This document shows, in pieces, positions 47,641 to 62,003 of a stretch of 64,000 nucleotides of DNA. How positions within the stretch are numbered: position 1 is the first letter of the stretch; each line of letters opens with the position of its first letter. Under the pieces are notes generated by a model that did not search any database, was not told where the DNA came from, and was given only the letters and a program-made list of their open reading frames with translations. The stretch is from Hydractinia symbiolongicarpus (lineage: Eukaryota > Cnidaria > Hydrozoa > Anthoathecata > Hydractiniidae): the NCBI RefSeq assembly GCF_029227915.1, contig NC_079882.1, forward strand, positions 30,992,001 to 31,056,000, written 5' to 3'. A program made the position numbers and the translations under genes.

Positions 47641-50265
47641 AAGCGCTACCGCAGCGCGCAGTGTAATCGCTGAGTTCCAGCAACCATGTCAGATTAAGAA
47701 GAATGTTATTTCTTGGATTCCATTTGGCTCATTTGCTCATTTATCACATTTATAAGTTCAAAGTCCAAAATCAGTTCAATTAAGTCCCACAGTCAATCGT
47801 TTCACTGTTTAAAGCGATGCAACCTGGTAATATCAGAAACATATCGCTAAATACATGTTGGTACGAATATGTGACGCAACCGTTGTAACTCAAACGGAGT
47901 GATACCGTTACAAAGTCAATGAAATTTAGTTTTTGAAACTGTCTCTATTTCTTCAGCGCGAGCTAACGGCTTGGATTGGTCCCACAGTAAGAAATGACTT
48001 ATTTATCTACATTTTTAAAAAAGGCGCTATCACAGCGCCCAGTTTAATCGCTGAGTAACAGCAATCATGTCAAATTGAGAAGAATGTTATTTCTTGGAGT
48101 CCAATTGGCTCATTTATCACATTTATAAGTTCAAAGTCCAAAATCAGTTCAATTAAGTCCCACAGTCAATCTTTTCACTGTTAAAAGCGATGCTACCTGG
48201 TAATATCAGAAACATATCGCTAAATACATGTTGGCACGAATATTTGACGCAACCGTTGCAACTCAAACGGACCGATACCGTTACAAAGTCAATGAAATGT
48301 AATTTTTGAAACTTTCTCTATTTCTTCAGCGTGCGCTATCGACTAGGATTGGTCCCACAGTAAAAAATGTCTTATTTATCTAAATTTATAAATGAAGCGC
48401 TACCACAGCGCCCAGTGTAATCGCTGAGCTCCAGCAACCATGTCAGATGAAGAAGAATGTTCTTTCTTGGAGCAGAATTGACTCATGTATCACATTTATA
48501 AGTTCAAAGTCCCATATCATTTCAATTAAGTCCCACAGTCAATCGTTTCATTGTTAAAAGCGATGCAACCTAGTAGAGTCAGAAAAATATCGCTAAACAC
48601 ATGTTGGTACGAATATGTGACACGACCGTTGTACTTCAAGCGGACGGATACCGTTACAAACTCAATGAAATGTAGTTTTTGAAACTGTCTCCATATCTGC
48701 AGCGCGTGCTAACGGCTAGGATTGGTCCCACAGTAAAAAATGGGTTATTTATCTAAATTTTTAATTGAAGCGCTACCACATCGCGCAGTGTAATCGCTGA
48801 ATTCCAGCAACCATGTCAGATTAAGAAGAATGTTATTTCTTGGAGTCCAATTGGCTCATTTATCACATTTATAAGTTCAAAGTCCAAAATCAGTTCAATT
48901 AAGTCCCACAGTCAATCGTTTCACTGTTAAAAGCGATGCAACCTGGTAATATCAGAAACATATCGCTAAATACATGTTGGTACGATGTGTGACGCAACCG
49001 TTGTAACTCAAACGGAGTGATACCGTTGCAAAGTCAATGAAATTTAGTTTTTGAAAATGTCTCTATTCCTTCAGCGCGAGCTAACGGCTAGGATTGGTCA
49101 TAGAGTAAGAAATGACTTATTTATCTACATTTTTAAATAAAGCGCTATCACAGCGCCCAGTTTAATCGCTGAGGTACAGCAATCATGTCAAATTAAGAAA
49201 AAGGTTATTTCTTGGAGTCCAATTGGCTCATTTATCACATTTATAACGTCAAAGTCCGAAATCAGTTCAATTAAGTCCCACAGGCAGTCGTTTCACTGTT
49301 AAAAGCGATGCAACCTTGTAATATCAGAAACATATCGCTAAGTACATGTTGGTACGAACATGTGACGCAGCTGTTGTAACTCAACCGGACCGATACCGTT
49401 AGAAAGTCAATGAAATGTAATTTTTGAAACTGTCTCTATTTCTTCAGCGTGCGCTATCGACTAGGATTGGTCCCACAGTAAAAAATGTCTTATTTATCTA
49501 AATTTATAAATGAAGCGCTACCACAGCGCACAGTGTAATCGCTGAGTTCCAGCAACCATGTCAGATGAAGTAGAATGTTCTTTCTTGGAGTCGAATTGGC
49601 TCATGTATCACATTTATAAGTTCAAAGTCCGAAATCATTTCAATTAAGTCCCACAGTCAATCGTTTCATTGTTAAAAGCGATGCAACCTAGTAGAGTCAG
49701 AAAAATATCGCTAAACACATGTTGGTACGAATATGTGACACGACCGTAGTACTTCAAGCGGACAGATACCGTTACAAACTCAATGAAATGTAGTTTTTGA
49801 AACTGTCTCTAAATCTGCAGCGCGTGCTAACGGCTAGGATTGGTCCCACAGTAAAAAATGGCTTATTTATCTAAATTTTTAAATGAAGCGCTACCACAGC
49901 GCGCAGTGTAATCGCTGAGTTCCAGCAACCATGTCAGATTAAGAAGAATGTTATTTCTTGGAGTCCAATTGGCTCATTTATCACATTTATAAGTTCAAAG
50001 TCCAAAATCAGTTCAATTAAGTCACTCAGTCAATCGTTTCACTGTTAAAAGCGATGCAACCTGGTAATATCAGAAACATATCGCTAAATACATGTTGGTA
50101 CGAATATGTGACGCAACCGTTGTAGCTCAAATGGAGTGATATCGTTAGAAAGTCAAGGAAATAAAGTTTTTGAAACTGTCTCCATTTCCTCAGCGCGCGC
50201 TAACGGCTAAGATTGGTCGCACAGTAAGGAATGACTTATTTATCTAAATTTCTAAATGAAGCGCT
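47641..50265 (+). repeat. Mixed, diverged satellite monomers
   Basis: Monomers with D-, C-, E- and G-like features follow no clear HOR order. Private changes are frequent: an 8-bp tandem repeat of 'gctcattt' at 47727-47742, a three-base loss giving 'ggtacgatgtgtgacg' near 48980, and 'ggtcatagagtaag' near 49098. Higher divergence suggests an older or less homogenised stretch. Confidence 0.7.
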
Positions 50266-52500
50266 ACCGCAGGGCCCAGTGTCACCGCTGAATTCCAGCA
50301 ATCATGTCAAAATAAGAAGAATGTGATTTCATGGAGTCCAATTGGCTCATTTAACACATTTATAAGTTCAAGGTCCGAAATCAGTTCCATGAAATCCCAC
50401 AGTCAATCGTTTCATTGTTAAAAGCGATGCAACCTATTAGAGTCAGAAAAATAACGCTAAATACATGTTGGTACGAATATGTGACGCAGCTGTTGTAACT
50501 CAAACGGACCGATACCGTTAGAAAGTCAATGAAATGTAATTTTTGAAACTGTCTCTATCTCTTCAGCGTGCGCTATCGACTAGGATTGGTCCCACAGTAA
50601 AAAATGTCTTATTTATCTAAATTTATAAATGAAGCGCTACCGCAGGGCCCAGTGTCACCGCTGAGTTCCAGCAACCATGTCAGATGAAGAAGAATGTTCT
50701 TTCTTGGAGTCGAATTGGCTCATGTATCACATTTATAAGTTCAAAGTCCAAAATCATTTCAATTAAGTCCCACAGTCAATCGTTTCATTGTTAAAAGCGA
50801 TGCAACCTAGTAGAGTCAGAAAAATATCGCTAAACACATGTTGGTACGAATATGTGACACGACCGTTGTACATCAAGCGGATGGATACCGTTACAAACTC
50901 AATGAAATGTAGTTTTTGAAACTGTCTCTATAACTGCAGCGCGTGCTAACGGCTAGGATTGGTCCCACAGTAAAAAATGGCTTATTTATCTAAACTTTTA
51001 AATGAAGCGCTACCACATCGCGCAGTGTAATCGCTGAGTTCCAGCAACCATGTCAGATTTAGAAGAAAATTGTTTCTTGGAGTCGAATTGGCCCATGTAT
51101 CACATTTATAAGTTCAAAGTCCAAAATCATTTCAATTAAGTCCCACAGTCAATCGTTTCATTGTTAAAAGCGATGCAACCTGGTAGAGTCAGAAAAATAT
51201 CGCTAAACACATGTTGGTACGAATATGTGACACGACCGTTGTACCTCAAACGGAGTGATACCGTTAGAAAGTCAATGAACTAAAATTTTTGAAGCTGTCT
51301 CCATTTCCTCAGCGCGCTAAGGGCTAAGATTGGTCGCACAGTACAGAATGATTTATTTATCTAAATTTCTAAATGAAGCGCTACCGCAGCGCCCAGTGTA
51401 ACCGCTGAATTCCAGCAATCATGTCAAAATAAAAAGAATGTTATTTCTTGGAGTACAATTGGCTCATTTATCACATTTATAAGTTCAAAGTCCAAAATCA
51501 TTTCAATTAAGTCCCACAGTCAATCGTTTCACTGTTAAAGGCGATGCAACCTGGTAATATCAGAAACATATCGCTAAATACACGTTGGTACGAATATGTG
51601 ACGCAACCGTTGTAACTTAAACGGAGTGATATCGTTAGAAAGTCAATGAAATAAAGTTTTTGAAACTTTCTCCATTTCCTCAGCGCGCGCTATCGTCTAA
51701 GATTGGTCCCGCAGTACAGAATGACTTATTTATCTATATTTCTAAATGAAGTGCTACCGCAGCGCCCAGTGTAACCGCTGAATTCCAGCAATCATTTCAA
51801 AATAAGTAGAATGTTATTTCTTGGAGTCCAATTGGATCATTTATCACATTTATAAGTTCAAAGTCCAAAATCAGTTCAATTAAGTTCCACAGGCAATCGT
51901 TTCACTGTTAAAAGCGATGCAAACTTGTAATATCAGAAACATATCGCTAGGTACATGTTGGTATGAATATGTGACGCAACTGTTGTACCTCAAACGGAGT
52001 GATACCGTTAGAAAGTCAATGAACTAAAATTCTTGAAGCTGTCTCCATTTCCTCAGCGCGCTAACGGCTAAGATTGGTCACACAGTACAGAATGACTTAT
52101 TTATCTAAATTTCTAAATGAAGCGCTGCCGCAGCGCCCAGTGTAACCGCTGAATTCCAGCAATCATGTCAAAATAAGAAGAATGTTATTTCTTGGAGTCC
52201 AATTTGTTCATTTATCACATTAATAATTTCGAAGTCCCCAAAATCAGTTCAATTAAGTCCCACGGTCAATCGTTTCACTGTTAAAAGCGACGCAACCTAG
52301 TAATATCTGAAACATATCGCTAAGTACATGTTGGTACGAATATCTACGCAACCGTTGTAACTCAAACGGCGTGATATCGTTAGAAAGTCAATGAAATAAA
52401 GTTTTTGAAACTGTCTCCATTTCCTCAGCGCGTGCTAACGTCTAAGATTGGTCCCACAGTACAGAATGACTTATTTATCTAAATTTCTAAATGAAGCGCT
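50266..52500 (+). repeat. 2235-bp tandem duplication, copy 1
   Basis: A six-monomer unit whose private variants all recur 2235 bp downstream: 'accgcagggcccagtgtcac' (50266/52501), 'gaagaaaattgtttcttgg' (about 51062/53297), 'ggattgg..acatcaagcgg' near 50870/53105, and 'gaagtccccaaaatc' (52231/54466). Lines compared by eye were identical. The upstream flank (gattggtcgcacagtaagg) differs from the end of copy 1, so the left edge is near 50240-50266. Confidence 0.9.
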
Positions 52501-54735
52501 ACCGCAGGGCCCAGTGTCACCGCTGAATTCCAGCAATCATGTCAAAATAAGAAGAATGTGATTTCATGGAGTCCAATTGGCTCATTTAACACATTTATAA
52601 GTTCAAGGTCCGAAATCAGTTCCATGAAATCCCACAGTCAATCGTTTCATTGTTAAAAGCGATGCAACCTATTAGAGTCAGAAAAATAACGCTAAATACA
52701 TGTTGGTACGAATATGTGACGCAGCTGTTGTAACTCAAACGGACCGATACCGTTAGAAAGTCAATGAAATGTAATTTTTGAAACTGTCTCTATCTCTTCA
52801 GCGTGCGCTATCGACTAGGATTGGTCCCACAGTAAAAAATGTCTTATTTATCTAAATTTATAAATGAAGCGCTACCGCAGGGCCCAGTGTCACCGCTGAG
52901 TTCCAGCAACCATGTCAGATGAAGAAGAATGTTCTTTCTTGGAGTCGAATTGGCTCATGTATCACATTTATAAGTTCAAAGTCCAAAATCATTTCAATTA
53001 AGTCCCACAGTCAATCGTTTCATTGTTAAAAGCGATGCAACCTAGTAGAGTCAGAAAAATATCGCTAAACACATGTTGGTACGAATATGTGACACGACCG
53101 TTGTACATCAAGCGGATGGATACCGTTACAAACTCAATGAAATGTAGTTTTTGAAACTGTCTCTATAACTGCAGCGCGTGCTAACGGCTAGGATTGGTCC
53201 CACAGTAAAAAATGGCTTATTTATCTAAACTTTTAAATGAAGCGCTACCACATCGCGCAGTGTAATCGCTGAGTTCCAGCAACCATGTCAGATTTAGAAG
53301 AAAATTGTTTCTTGGAGTCGAATTGGCCCATGTATCACATTTATAAGTTCAAAGTCCAAAATCATTTCAATTAAGTCCCACAGTCAATCGTTTCATTGTT
53401 AAAAGCGATGCAACCTGGTAGAGTCAGAAAAATATCGCTAAACACATGTTGGTACGAATATGTGACACGACCGTTGTACCTCAAACGGAGTGATACCGTT
53501 AGAAAGTCAATGAACTAAAATTTTTGAAGCTGTCTCCATTTCCTCAGCGCGCTAAGGGCTAAGATTGGTCGCACAGTACAGAATGATTTATTTATCTAAA
53601 TTTCTAAATGAAGCGCTACCGCAGCGCCCAGTGTAACCGCTGAATTCCAGCAATCATGTCAAAATAAAAAGAATGTTATTTCTTGGAGTACAATTGGCTC
53701 ATTTATCACATTTATAAGTTCAAAGTCCAAAATCATTTCAATTAAGTCCCACAGTCAATCGTTTCACTGTTAAAGGCGATGCAACCTGGTAATATCAGAA
53801 ACATATCGCTAAATACACGTTGGTACGAATATGTGACGCAACCGTTGTAACTTAAACGGAGTGATATCGTTAGAAAGTCAATGAAATAAAGTTTTTGAAA
53901 CTTTCTCCATTTCCTCAGCGCGCGCTATCGTCTAAGATTGGTCCCGCAGTACAGAATGACTTATTTATCTATATTTCTAAATGAAGTGCTACCGCAGCGC
54001 CCAGTGTAACCGCTGAATTCCAGCAATCATTTCAAAATAAGTAGAATGTTATTTCTTGGAGTCCAATTGGATCATTTATCACATTTATAAGTTCAAAGTC
54101 CAAAATCAGTTCAATTAAGTTCCACAGGCAATCGTTTCACTGTTAAAAGCGATGCAAACTTGTAATATCAGAAACATATCGCTAGGTACATGTTGGTATG
54201 AATATGTGACGCAACTGTTGTACCTCAAACGGAGTGATACCGTTAGAAAGTCAATGAACTAAAATTCTTGAAGCTGTCTCCATTTCCTCAGCGCGCTAAC
54301 GGCTAAGATTGGTCACACAGTACAGAATGACTTATTTATCTAAATTTCTAAATGAAGCGCTGCCGCAGCGCCCAGTGTAACCGCTGAATTCCAGCAATCA
54401 TGTCAAAATAAGAAGAATGTTATTTCTTGGAGTCCAATTTGTTCATTTATCACATTAATAATTTCGAAGTCCCCAAAATCAGTTCAATTAAGTCCCACGG
54501 TCAATCGTTTCACTGTTAAAAGCGACGCAACCTAGTAATATCTGAAACATATCGCTAAGTACATGTTGGTACGAATATCTACGCAACCGTTGTAACTCAA
54601 ACGGCGTGATATCGTTAGAAAGTCAATGAAATAAAGTTTTTGAAACTGTCTCCATTTCCTCAGCGCGTGCTAACGTCTAAGATTGGTCCCACAGTACAGA
54701 ATGACTTATTTATCTAAATTTCTGAATGAAGCGCT
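52501..54735 (+). repeat. 2235-bp tandem duplication, copy 2
   Basis: Second copy of the six-monomer unit, directly abutting the first. It ends where 'ctaaatgaagcgctaccgca' would be expected but 'ctgaatgaagcgctaccgca' followed by 'gcgcccagtg' appears (about 54720-54735). No internal difference from copy 1 was found in the stretches checked, so it is either a very recent duplication or an assembly repeat error. Confidence 0.88.
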
Positions 54736-57700
54736 ACCGCAGCGCCCAGTGTAACCGCTGAATTCCAGCAGTCATGTCAAAATAAGAAGAATGTTATTTC
54801 TTGGAGTCCAATTGGCTCATTTATCACATTTATAAGTTCAAAGTCCAAAATCAGTTCAATTAAGTTCCACAGGCAATCGTTTCACTGTTAAAAGGGATGC
54901 AACCTTGTAATATCAGAAACATATCGCTAAATACATGTTGGTATGAATATGTGACGCAACCGTTGTACCTCAAACGGAGTGATACCGTTAGAAAGTCAAT
55001 GAAATAAAATTTTTAAAGCTGTCTCCATTTCCTCAGCGCGCTAACGGCTAAGATTGGTGCCATAGTACAGAATGACTTATTTATCAAAATTTCCAACTGA
55101 AGCGCTACCGCAGCGCCCAGTGTAACCGCTGAATTCCAGCAATCATGTCAAAATAAGAAGAATGTTATTTCTTGGAGTCAAATTGGCTCATTTATCACAT
55201 TTATAAGTTCAAAGTCCAAAATCAGTTCAATTAAGTTCCACAGGCAATCGTTTCACTGTTAAAAGCAATGCAATCTTGTAATATCAGAAACATATCGCTA
55301 AGTAGATGTTGTTATGAATATGTGACGCAACCGTTGTACCTCAAACGGAGTGATACCGTTAGAAAGTCAATGAACTAAAATTTTTGAAGCTGTCTCCATT
55401 TCCTCAGCGCGTTAACGGCTAAGATTGTTCACACAGTACAGAATGACTTATTTATCTAAATTTCTAAATGAAGCGCTGCCACAGCGCCCAGTGTAACCGC
55501 TGAATTCCAGCAATCATGTCAAAATAAGAAGAATGTTATTTCTTGGAGTCCAATTTGTTCATTCATCACATTCATAACTTCGAAGTCCAAAATCAGTTCA
55601 ATTAAGTTCCACAGGCAATCGTTTCACTGTTAAGAGCGATGCAACCTTGTAATATCAGAAACATATCGCTAAATACATGTTGGTATGAATATGTGACGCA
55701 ACCGTTGTACCTCAAACGGAGTGATACCGTTAGAAAGTCAATGAAATTAAATTTTTAAAGCTGTCTCCATTTCCTCAGCGCGCTAACGGCTAAGATTGGT
55801 GCCACAGTACAGAATGACTTATTTATCTAAATTTCTAAATTAAGCGCTGCCACAGCGCCCAGTGTAACCGCTGAATTCCAGCACTCATGTGAAAATAAGA
55901 AGAATGTTATTTCTTGGAGTCCAATTGGCTCATTTATCACATTTACAAGTTCAAAGTCCAAAAGCAGTTCAATTAAGTTTCACAGGCAATCGTTTCACTG
56001 TTAAAAGCGATGCAACCTTGTAATATCAGAAAAATATCGCTAAACACATGTTGGTACGAATATGTGACACGACCGTTGTACTTCAAGCGGACGGATACCG
56101 TTACAAACTCAATGAAATGTAGTTTTTGAAACTGTCTCTATATCTGCAGCGCGTGCTAACGGCTAGGATTAGTCCCACAGTGAAAACTGGCTTATTTATC
56201 TAAATTTTTAAATGAAGCTCTACCACAGCGCGCAGTGTAATCGCTGAGTTTCAGCAACCATGTCAGATTAAGAAGAATGTTATTTCTTGGAGTCCAATTG
56301 GCTCATTTATCACATTTATAAGTTCAAAGTCCAAAATCAGTTCAATTAAGTCCCACAGTCAATCTTTCACTGTTAAAAGCGATGCAACCTGGTAATATCA
56401 GAAACATATCGCTAAATACATGTTAGTACGAATATGTGACGCAACCGTTGTAACTCAAACGGATGGATATCGTTAGAAAGTCAATGAAATAAAGTTTTTG
56501 AAACTGTCTCCATTTCCTCAGCGCGCGCTATCGTCTAAGATTAGTCCCACAGTACAGAATGACTTATTTATCTAAATTTCTAAATGAAGCGCTACCGCAG
56601 CGCCCTGTGTAACCGCTGAATTCCAGCAATCATGTTAAAATAAGAAGAATGTTATTTTTTGGAGTCCAATTGGCTCATTTACTACATTTAAAAGTTCAAA
56701 GTCCAAAATCAGTTCATTTAAGTTCCTCAGGCAATCGTTTCACTGTTAAAAGCGATGCAACCTTGTAATATCAGAAAAATATCGCTAAGTACATGTTGGT
56801 ATGAATATGTGACGCAACTGTTGTACCTCAAACGGAGTGATACCGTTAGAAAGTCAATGAAATAAAATTTTTGAAGCTGTCTCCATTTCCTCAGCGTGCT
56901 AACGGCTAAGATTGGTCACACAGTACAGAATGACTTATTTATCTAAATTTCTAAATGAAGCGCTGCCACAGCGCCCAGTGTAACCGCTGAATTCCAGCAA
57001 TCATGTCAAAATAAGAAGAATGTTATTTCTTGGAGTCCAATTTGTTTATTCATCACATTCATAACTTCGAAGTCCAAAATCAGTTCAATTAAGTCCCACG
57101 GTCAATCGTTTCACTGTTAAAAGCGACGCAACCTAGTAATATCTGAAACATATCGCTAAGTACATGTTGGTACGAATATCTGACGCAACCGTTGTAACTC
57201 AAACGGCGTGATATCGTTAGAAAGTCAATGAAATAAAGTTTTTGAAACTGTCGCCATTTCCTCAGCGCGCCCTAACGTGTAAGATTGGTCCCACAGTACA
57301 GAATGACTTATTTATCTAAATTTCTAAATGAAGCGCTACCGCAGCGCCAAGTGTAACCGCTGAAATCCAGCAGTCATGTCAAAATAAGAAGAATGTTATT
57401 TTTTGGAGTCCAATTGGCTCATTTATCACATTTATAAGTTCAAAGTCCAAAATCAGTTCAATTAAGTTCCACAGGCAATCGTTTCACTGTTAAAAGCGAT
57501 GCAACCTTGTAATATCAGAAACATATCGCTAAATACATGTTGGTATGAATATGTGACGCAACCGTTGTACCTCAAACGGAGTGATACCGTTAGAAAGTCA
57601 TTGAAATTAAATTTTTAAAGCTGTCTCCATTTCCTCAGCGCGCTAACGGCTAAGATTGGTGCCACAGTACAGAATGACTTATTTATCTAAATTTCTAAAT

Positions 57701-59029
57701 TAAGCGCTGCCACAGCGCCCAGTGTAACCGCTGAATTCCAGCACTCATGTGAAAATAAGAAGAATGTTATTTCTTGGAGTCCAATTGGCTCATTTATCAC
57801 ATTTACAAGTTCAAAGTCCAAAATCAGTTCACTTAAGTTTCACAGGCAATCGTTTCACTGTTAAAAGCGATGCAACCTTGTAATATCAGAAAAATATCGC
57901 TAAACACGTGTTGGTACGAATATGTGAACGACAGTTGTACTTCAAGCGGACGGATACCGTTACAAACTCAATGAAATGTAGTTTTTGAAACTGTCTCTAT
58001 ATCTGCAGCGCGTGCTAACGGCTAGGATTGGTCCCACAGTAAAAAATGGCTTATTTATCTAAATTTTTAAATGAAGCTCTACCACAGCGCGCAGTGTAAT
58101 CGCTGAGTTTCAGCAACCATGTCAGATTAAGAAGAATGTTATTTCTTGGAGTCCAATTGGCTCATTTATCACATTTATAAGTTCAAAGTCCAAAATCAGT
58201 TCAATTAAGTCCCACAGTCAATCTTTCACTGTTAAAAGCGATGCAACCTGGTAATATCAGAAGCATATCGCTAAATACATGTTAGTACGAAGATGTGACG
58301 CAACCGTTGTAACTCAAACGGATGGATATCGTTAGAAAGTCAATGAAATAAAGTTTTTGAAACTGTCTCCATTTCCTCAGCGCGCGCTATCGTCTAAGAT
58401 TGGTCCCACAGTACAGAATGACTTATTTATCTAAATTTCTAAATGAAGCGCTGCCACAGCGCCCAGTGTAACCGCTGAATTCCAGCAATCATGTCAAAAT
58501 AAGAAGAATGTTATTTCTTGGAGTCCAATTTGTTCATTCATCACATTCATAACTTCGAAGTCCAAAATCAGTTCAATTAAGTCCCACGGTCAATCGTTTC
58601 ACTGTTAAAAGCCACGCAACCTAGTAATATCTGAAACATATCGCTAAGTACATGTTGGTACGAATATCTGACGCAACCGTTGTAACTCAAACGGCGTGAT
58701 ATCGTTAGAAAGTCAATGAAATAAAGTTTTTGAAACTGTCGCCATTTCCTCAGCGCGCCGTAACGTCTAAGATTGGTCCCACAGTACAGAATGACTTATT
58801 TTTCTAAATTTCTAAATGAAGCGCTACCGCAGCGCACAGTGTAACTGCTGAATTCCAGCAGTCATGTCAAAATAAGAAGAATGTTATTTCTTGGAGTCCA
58901 ATTGGCTCATTTATCACATTTATAAGTTCAAAGTCCAAAATCAGTTCAATTAAGTTCCACAGGCAATCGTTTCACTGTTAAAAGCGATGCAACCTTGTAA
59001 TATCAGAAACATATCGCTAAATACATGTT
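54736..59029 (+). repeat. H-type satellite sub-block
   Basis: Monomers here carry 'ccgttgtacctcaaacggag', 'ctaaaatttttgaagctgtc' or 'attaaatttttaaagctgtc', 'cagcgcgctaacggctaag' and 'gcgctgccacagcgccc'. A five-monomer repeat of 1860 bp is visible: 'catttacaagttcaaagtcc' occurs at the same place in units at about 55940 and 57800. D-like monomers (ctgcagcgcgtgc) recur near 56141 and 58004 with the same spacing. Confidence 0.8.
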
Positions 59030-62003
59030 GGTATGAATATGTGACGCAACCGTTGTACCTCAAACGGAGTGATACCGCTAGAAAGTCAATGAAATTAAAT
59101 TTTTAAAGCTGTCTCCATTTCCTCAGCGCGCAAACGGCTAAGATTGGTGCCACAGTACAGAATGACTTATTTATCTAAATTTCTAAATTAAGCGCTGCCA
59201 CAGCGCCCAGTGTAACCGCTGAATTCCAGCACTCATGTGAAAATAAGAAGAATGTTATTTCTTGGAGTCCAATTGGCTCATTTATCACATTTACAAGTTC
59301 AAAGTCCAAAATCAGTTCATTTAAGTTCCTCAGGCAATCGTTTCACTGTTAAAAGCGATGCAACCTTGTAATATCAGAAAAATATCGCTAAGTACATGTT
59401 GGTATGAATATGTGACGCAACTGTTGTACCTCAAACGGAGTGATACCGTTAGAAAGTCAATGAACTAAAATTTTTGAAGCTGTCTCCATTTCCTCAGCGT
59501 GCTAACGGCTAAGATTGGTCACACAGTACAGGATGACTTATTTATCTAAATTTCTAAATGAAGCGCTACCGCAGCGCCAGTGTAACCGCTGAATTCCAGC
59601 AATCATTTCAAAATAAGAAGAATGTTATTTCTTGGAGTCCAATTGGCTCATTTATCACATTTATAAGTTTAAAGTCCAAAATCAGTTCAATTAAGTCCCA
59701 CAGTCAATCGTTTCACTGTTAAAGGCGATGCAACCTGGTAATATCAGAAACATATCGCTTAATACATGTTGGTACGAATATGTGACGCAACCGTTGTAAC
59801 TTAAACGGAGTGATATCGTTAGAAAGTCAATGAAATAAAGTTTTTGAAACTGTCTCCATTTCCTCAGCGCGCGCTATCGTCTAAGATTGGTCCCACAGTA
59901 CAGAATGACTAATTTATCTATATATCTAAATGAAGCGCTACCGCAGCGCCCAGTGTAACCGCTGAATTCCAGCAATCATGTCAAAATAAGAAGAATGTTA
60001 TTTCTTGGAGTCCAATTGGCTCATTTATCACATTTAAAAGTTCAAAGTCCAAAATCAGTTCAATTAAGTTCCACAGGCAATGGTTTCACTGTTAAAAGCG
60101 ATGCAACCTTGTAATATCAGAAACATATCGCTAAGTACATGTTGGTATGAATATGTGACGCAACCGTTGTACCTCAAACGGAGTGATACCGTTAGAAAGT
60201 CAATGAACTAAAATTTTTGAAGCTGTCTCCATTTCCTCAGCGCGCTAACGGCTAAGATTGGTCACACAGTACAGAATGACTTATTTATCTAAATTTCTAA
60301 ATGAAGCGCTGCCGCAGCGCCCAGTGTAACCGCTGAATTCCAGCAATCATGTCAAAATAAGAAGAATGTTATTTCTTGGAGTCCCATTAGTTCATTCATC
60401 ACATTCATAACTTTGAAGTTCAAAATCAGTTCAATTAAGTCCCACGGTCAATCGTTTCACTGTTAAAGGCGAAGCAACCTAGTAATATCTGAAACATATC
60501 GCTAAGTACATATTGGTACGAATATCTGACGCAACCGTTGTAACTCAAACGGCGTGATATCGTTAGAAAGTCAATGAAATAAAGTTTTTGAAACTGTCTC
60601 CATTTCCTCAGCGCGCGCTAACGTCTAAGATTGGTCCCACAGTACAGAATGACTTATTTATCTAAATTTCTAAATGAAGCGCTACCGCAGCGCCCTGTGT
60701 AACCGCTGAATTCCAACAATCATGTCAAAATAAGAAGAATGTTATTTCTTGGAGTCTAATTGGCTCATTTATCACATTTATAAGTTCAAAGTCCAAAATC
60801 AGTTCAATTAAGTTCCACAGGCAATCGTTTCACTGTTAAAAGCGATGCAACCTTGTAATATCAGAAACATATTGCTAAATACATGTTGGTATGAAGATGT
60901 GACGCAACCGTTGTACCTCAAACGGAGTGATACCGTTAGAAAGTCAATGAAATGTAATTTTTGAAACGGTCTGTATTTCTTCAGCGTGCGCTATCGTCTA
61001 GCATTAGTCCCACAGTACAAAGTGACTTATTTATCTAAATTTTTTAATGAAGCGCTACCGCAGCGCCCAGTGTAATCGCTGAATTCCAGCAATCGTGTCA
61101 AATTAAGGAGAATGTTATTTCTTGGAGACCAATTGTCTCACTCATCACATTTATAATGTCAAAGTCCAAAATCAGTTCAATTAAGTCCCAGAGTTAATCG
61201 TTTCACTGTTAAAAGCGATGCAACCTAGTAATATCTGAAACATATCGCTAAATACATGTTGGTAGGAATATGTGACGCAACCGTTGTACCTCAAACGGAG
61301 TGATACCGTTAGAAAGTCAATGAAATTAAATTTTTAAAGCTGTCTCCATTTCCTCAGCGCGCTAACGGCTAAGATTGGTGCCACAGTACAGAATGACTTA
61401 TTTATCTAAGTTTCTAAATTAAGCGCTGCCACAGCGCCCAGTGTAACCGCTGAATTCCAGCACTCATGTGAAAATAAGAAGAATGTTATTTCTTGGAGTC
61501 CAATTGGCTCATTTATCACATTTATAAGTTCAAAGTCCAAAATCAGTTCAATTAAGTCCCACAGTCAATCTTTCACTGTTAAAAGCGATGCAACCTGGTA
61601 ATATCAGAAGCATATCGCTAAATACATGTTAGTACGAAGATGTGACGCAACCGTTGTAACTCAAACGGATGGATATCGTTAGAAAGTCAATGAAATAAAG
61701 TTTTTGAAACTGTCTCCATTTCCTCAGCGCGCGCTATCGTCTAAGATTGGTCCCACAGTACAGAATGACTTATTTATCTAAATTTCTAAATGAAGCGCTG
61801 CCACAGCGCCCAGTGTAACCGCTGAATTCCAGCAATCATGTCAAAACAAGAAGAATGTTATTTCTTGGAGTCCAATTTGTTCATTCATCACATTCATAAC
61901 TTCGAAGTCCAAAATCAGTTCAATTAAGTCCCACGGTCAATCGTTTCACTGTTAAAAGCGACGCAACCTAGTAATATCTGAAACATATCGCTAAGTACAT
62001 GTT
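59030..62003 (+). repeat. 2974-bp tandem duplication, copy 1
   Basis: An eight-monomer unit. Private variants 'gcgcgcaaacggctaag' (caaacgg at 59131/62105), 'catatcgcttaatac' (59751/62725) and 'ttgaaacggtctgtatttc' (60961/63935) all recur at an offset of exactly 2974. Upstream of about 59020 the two sequences diverge (rest of the monomer has 'gatgcaaccttg' versus 'gacgcaacctag'), placing the left breakpoint near 59030. Confidence 0.88.

Noticed and set aside
47727-47742. 8-bp tandem 'gctcattt' as a functional site
   Set aside because: A single private slippage event in one monomer with no recurrence.
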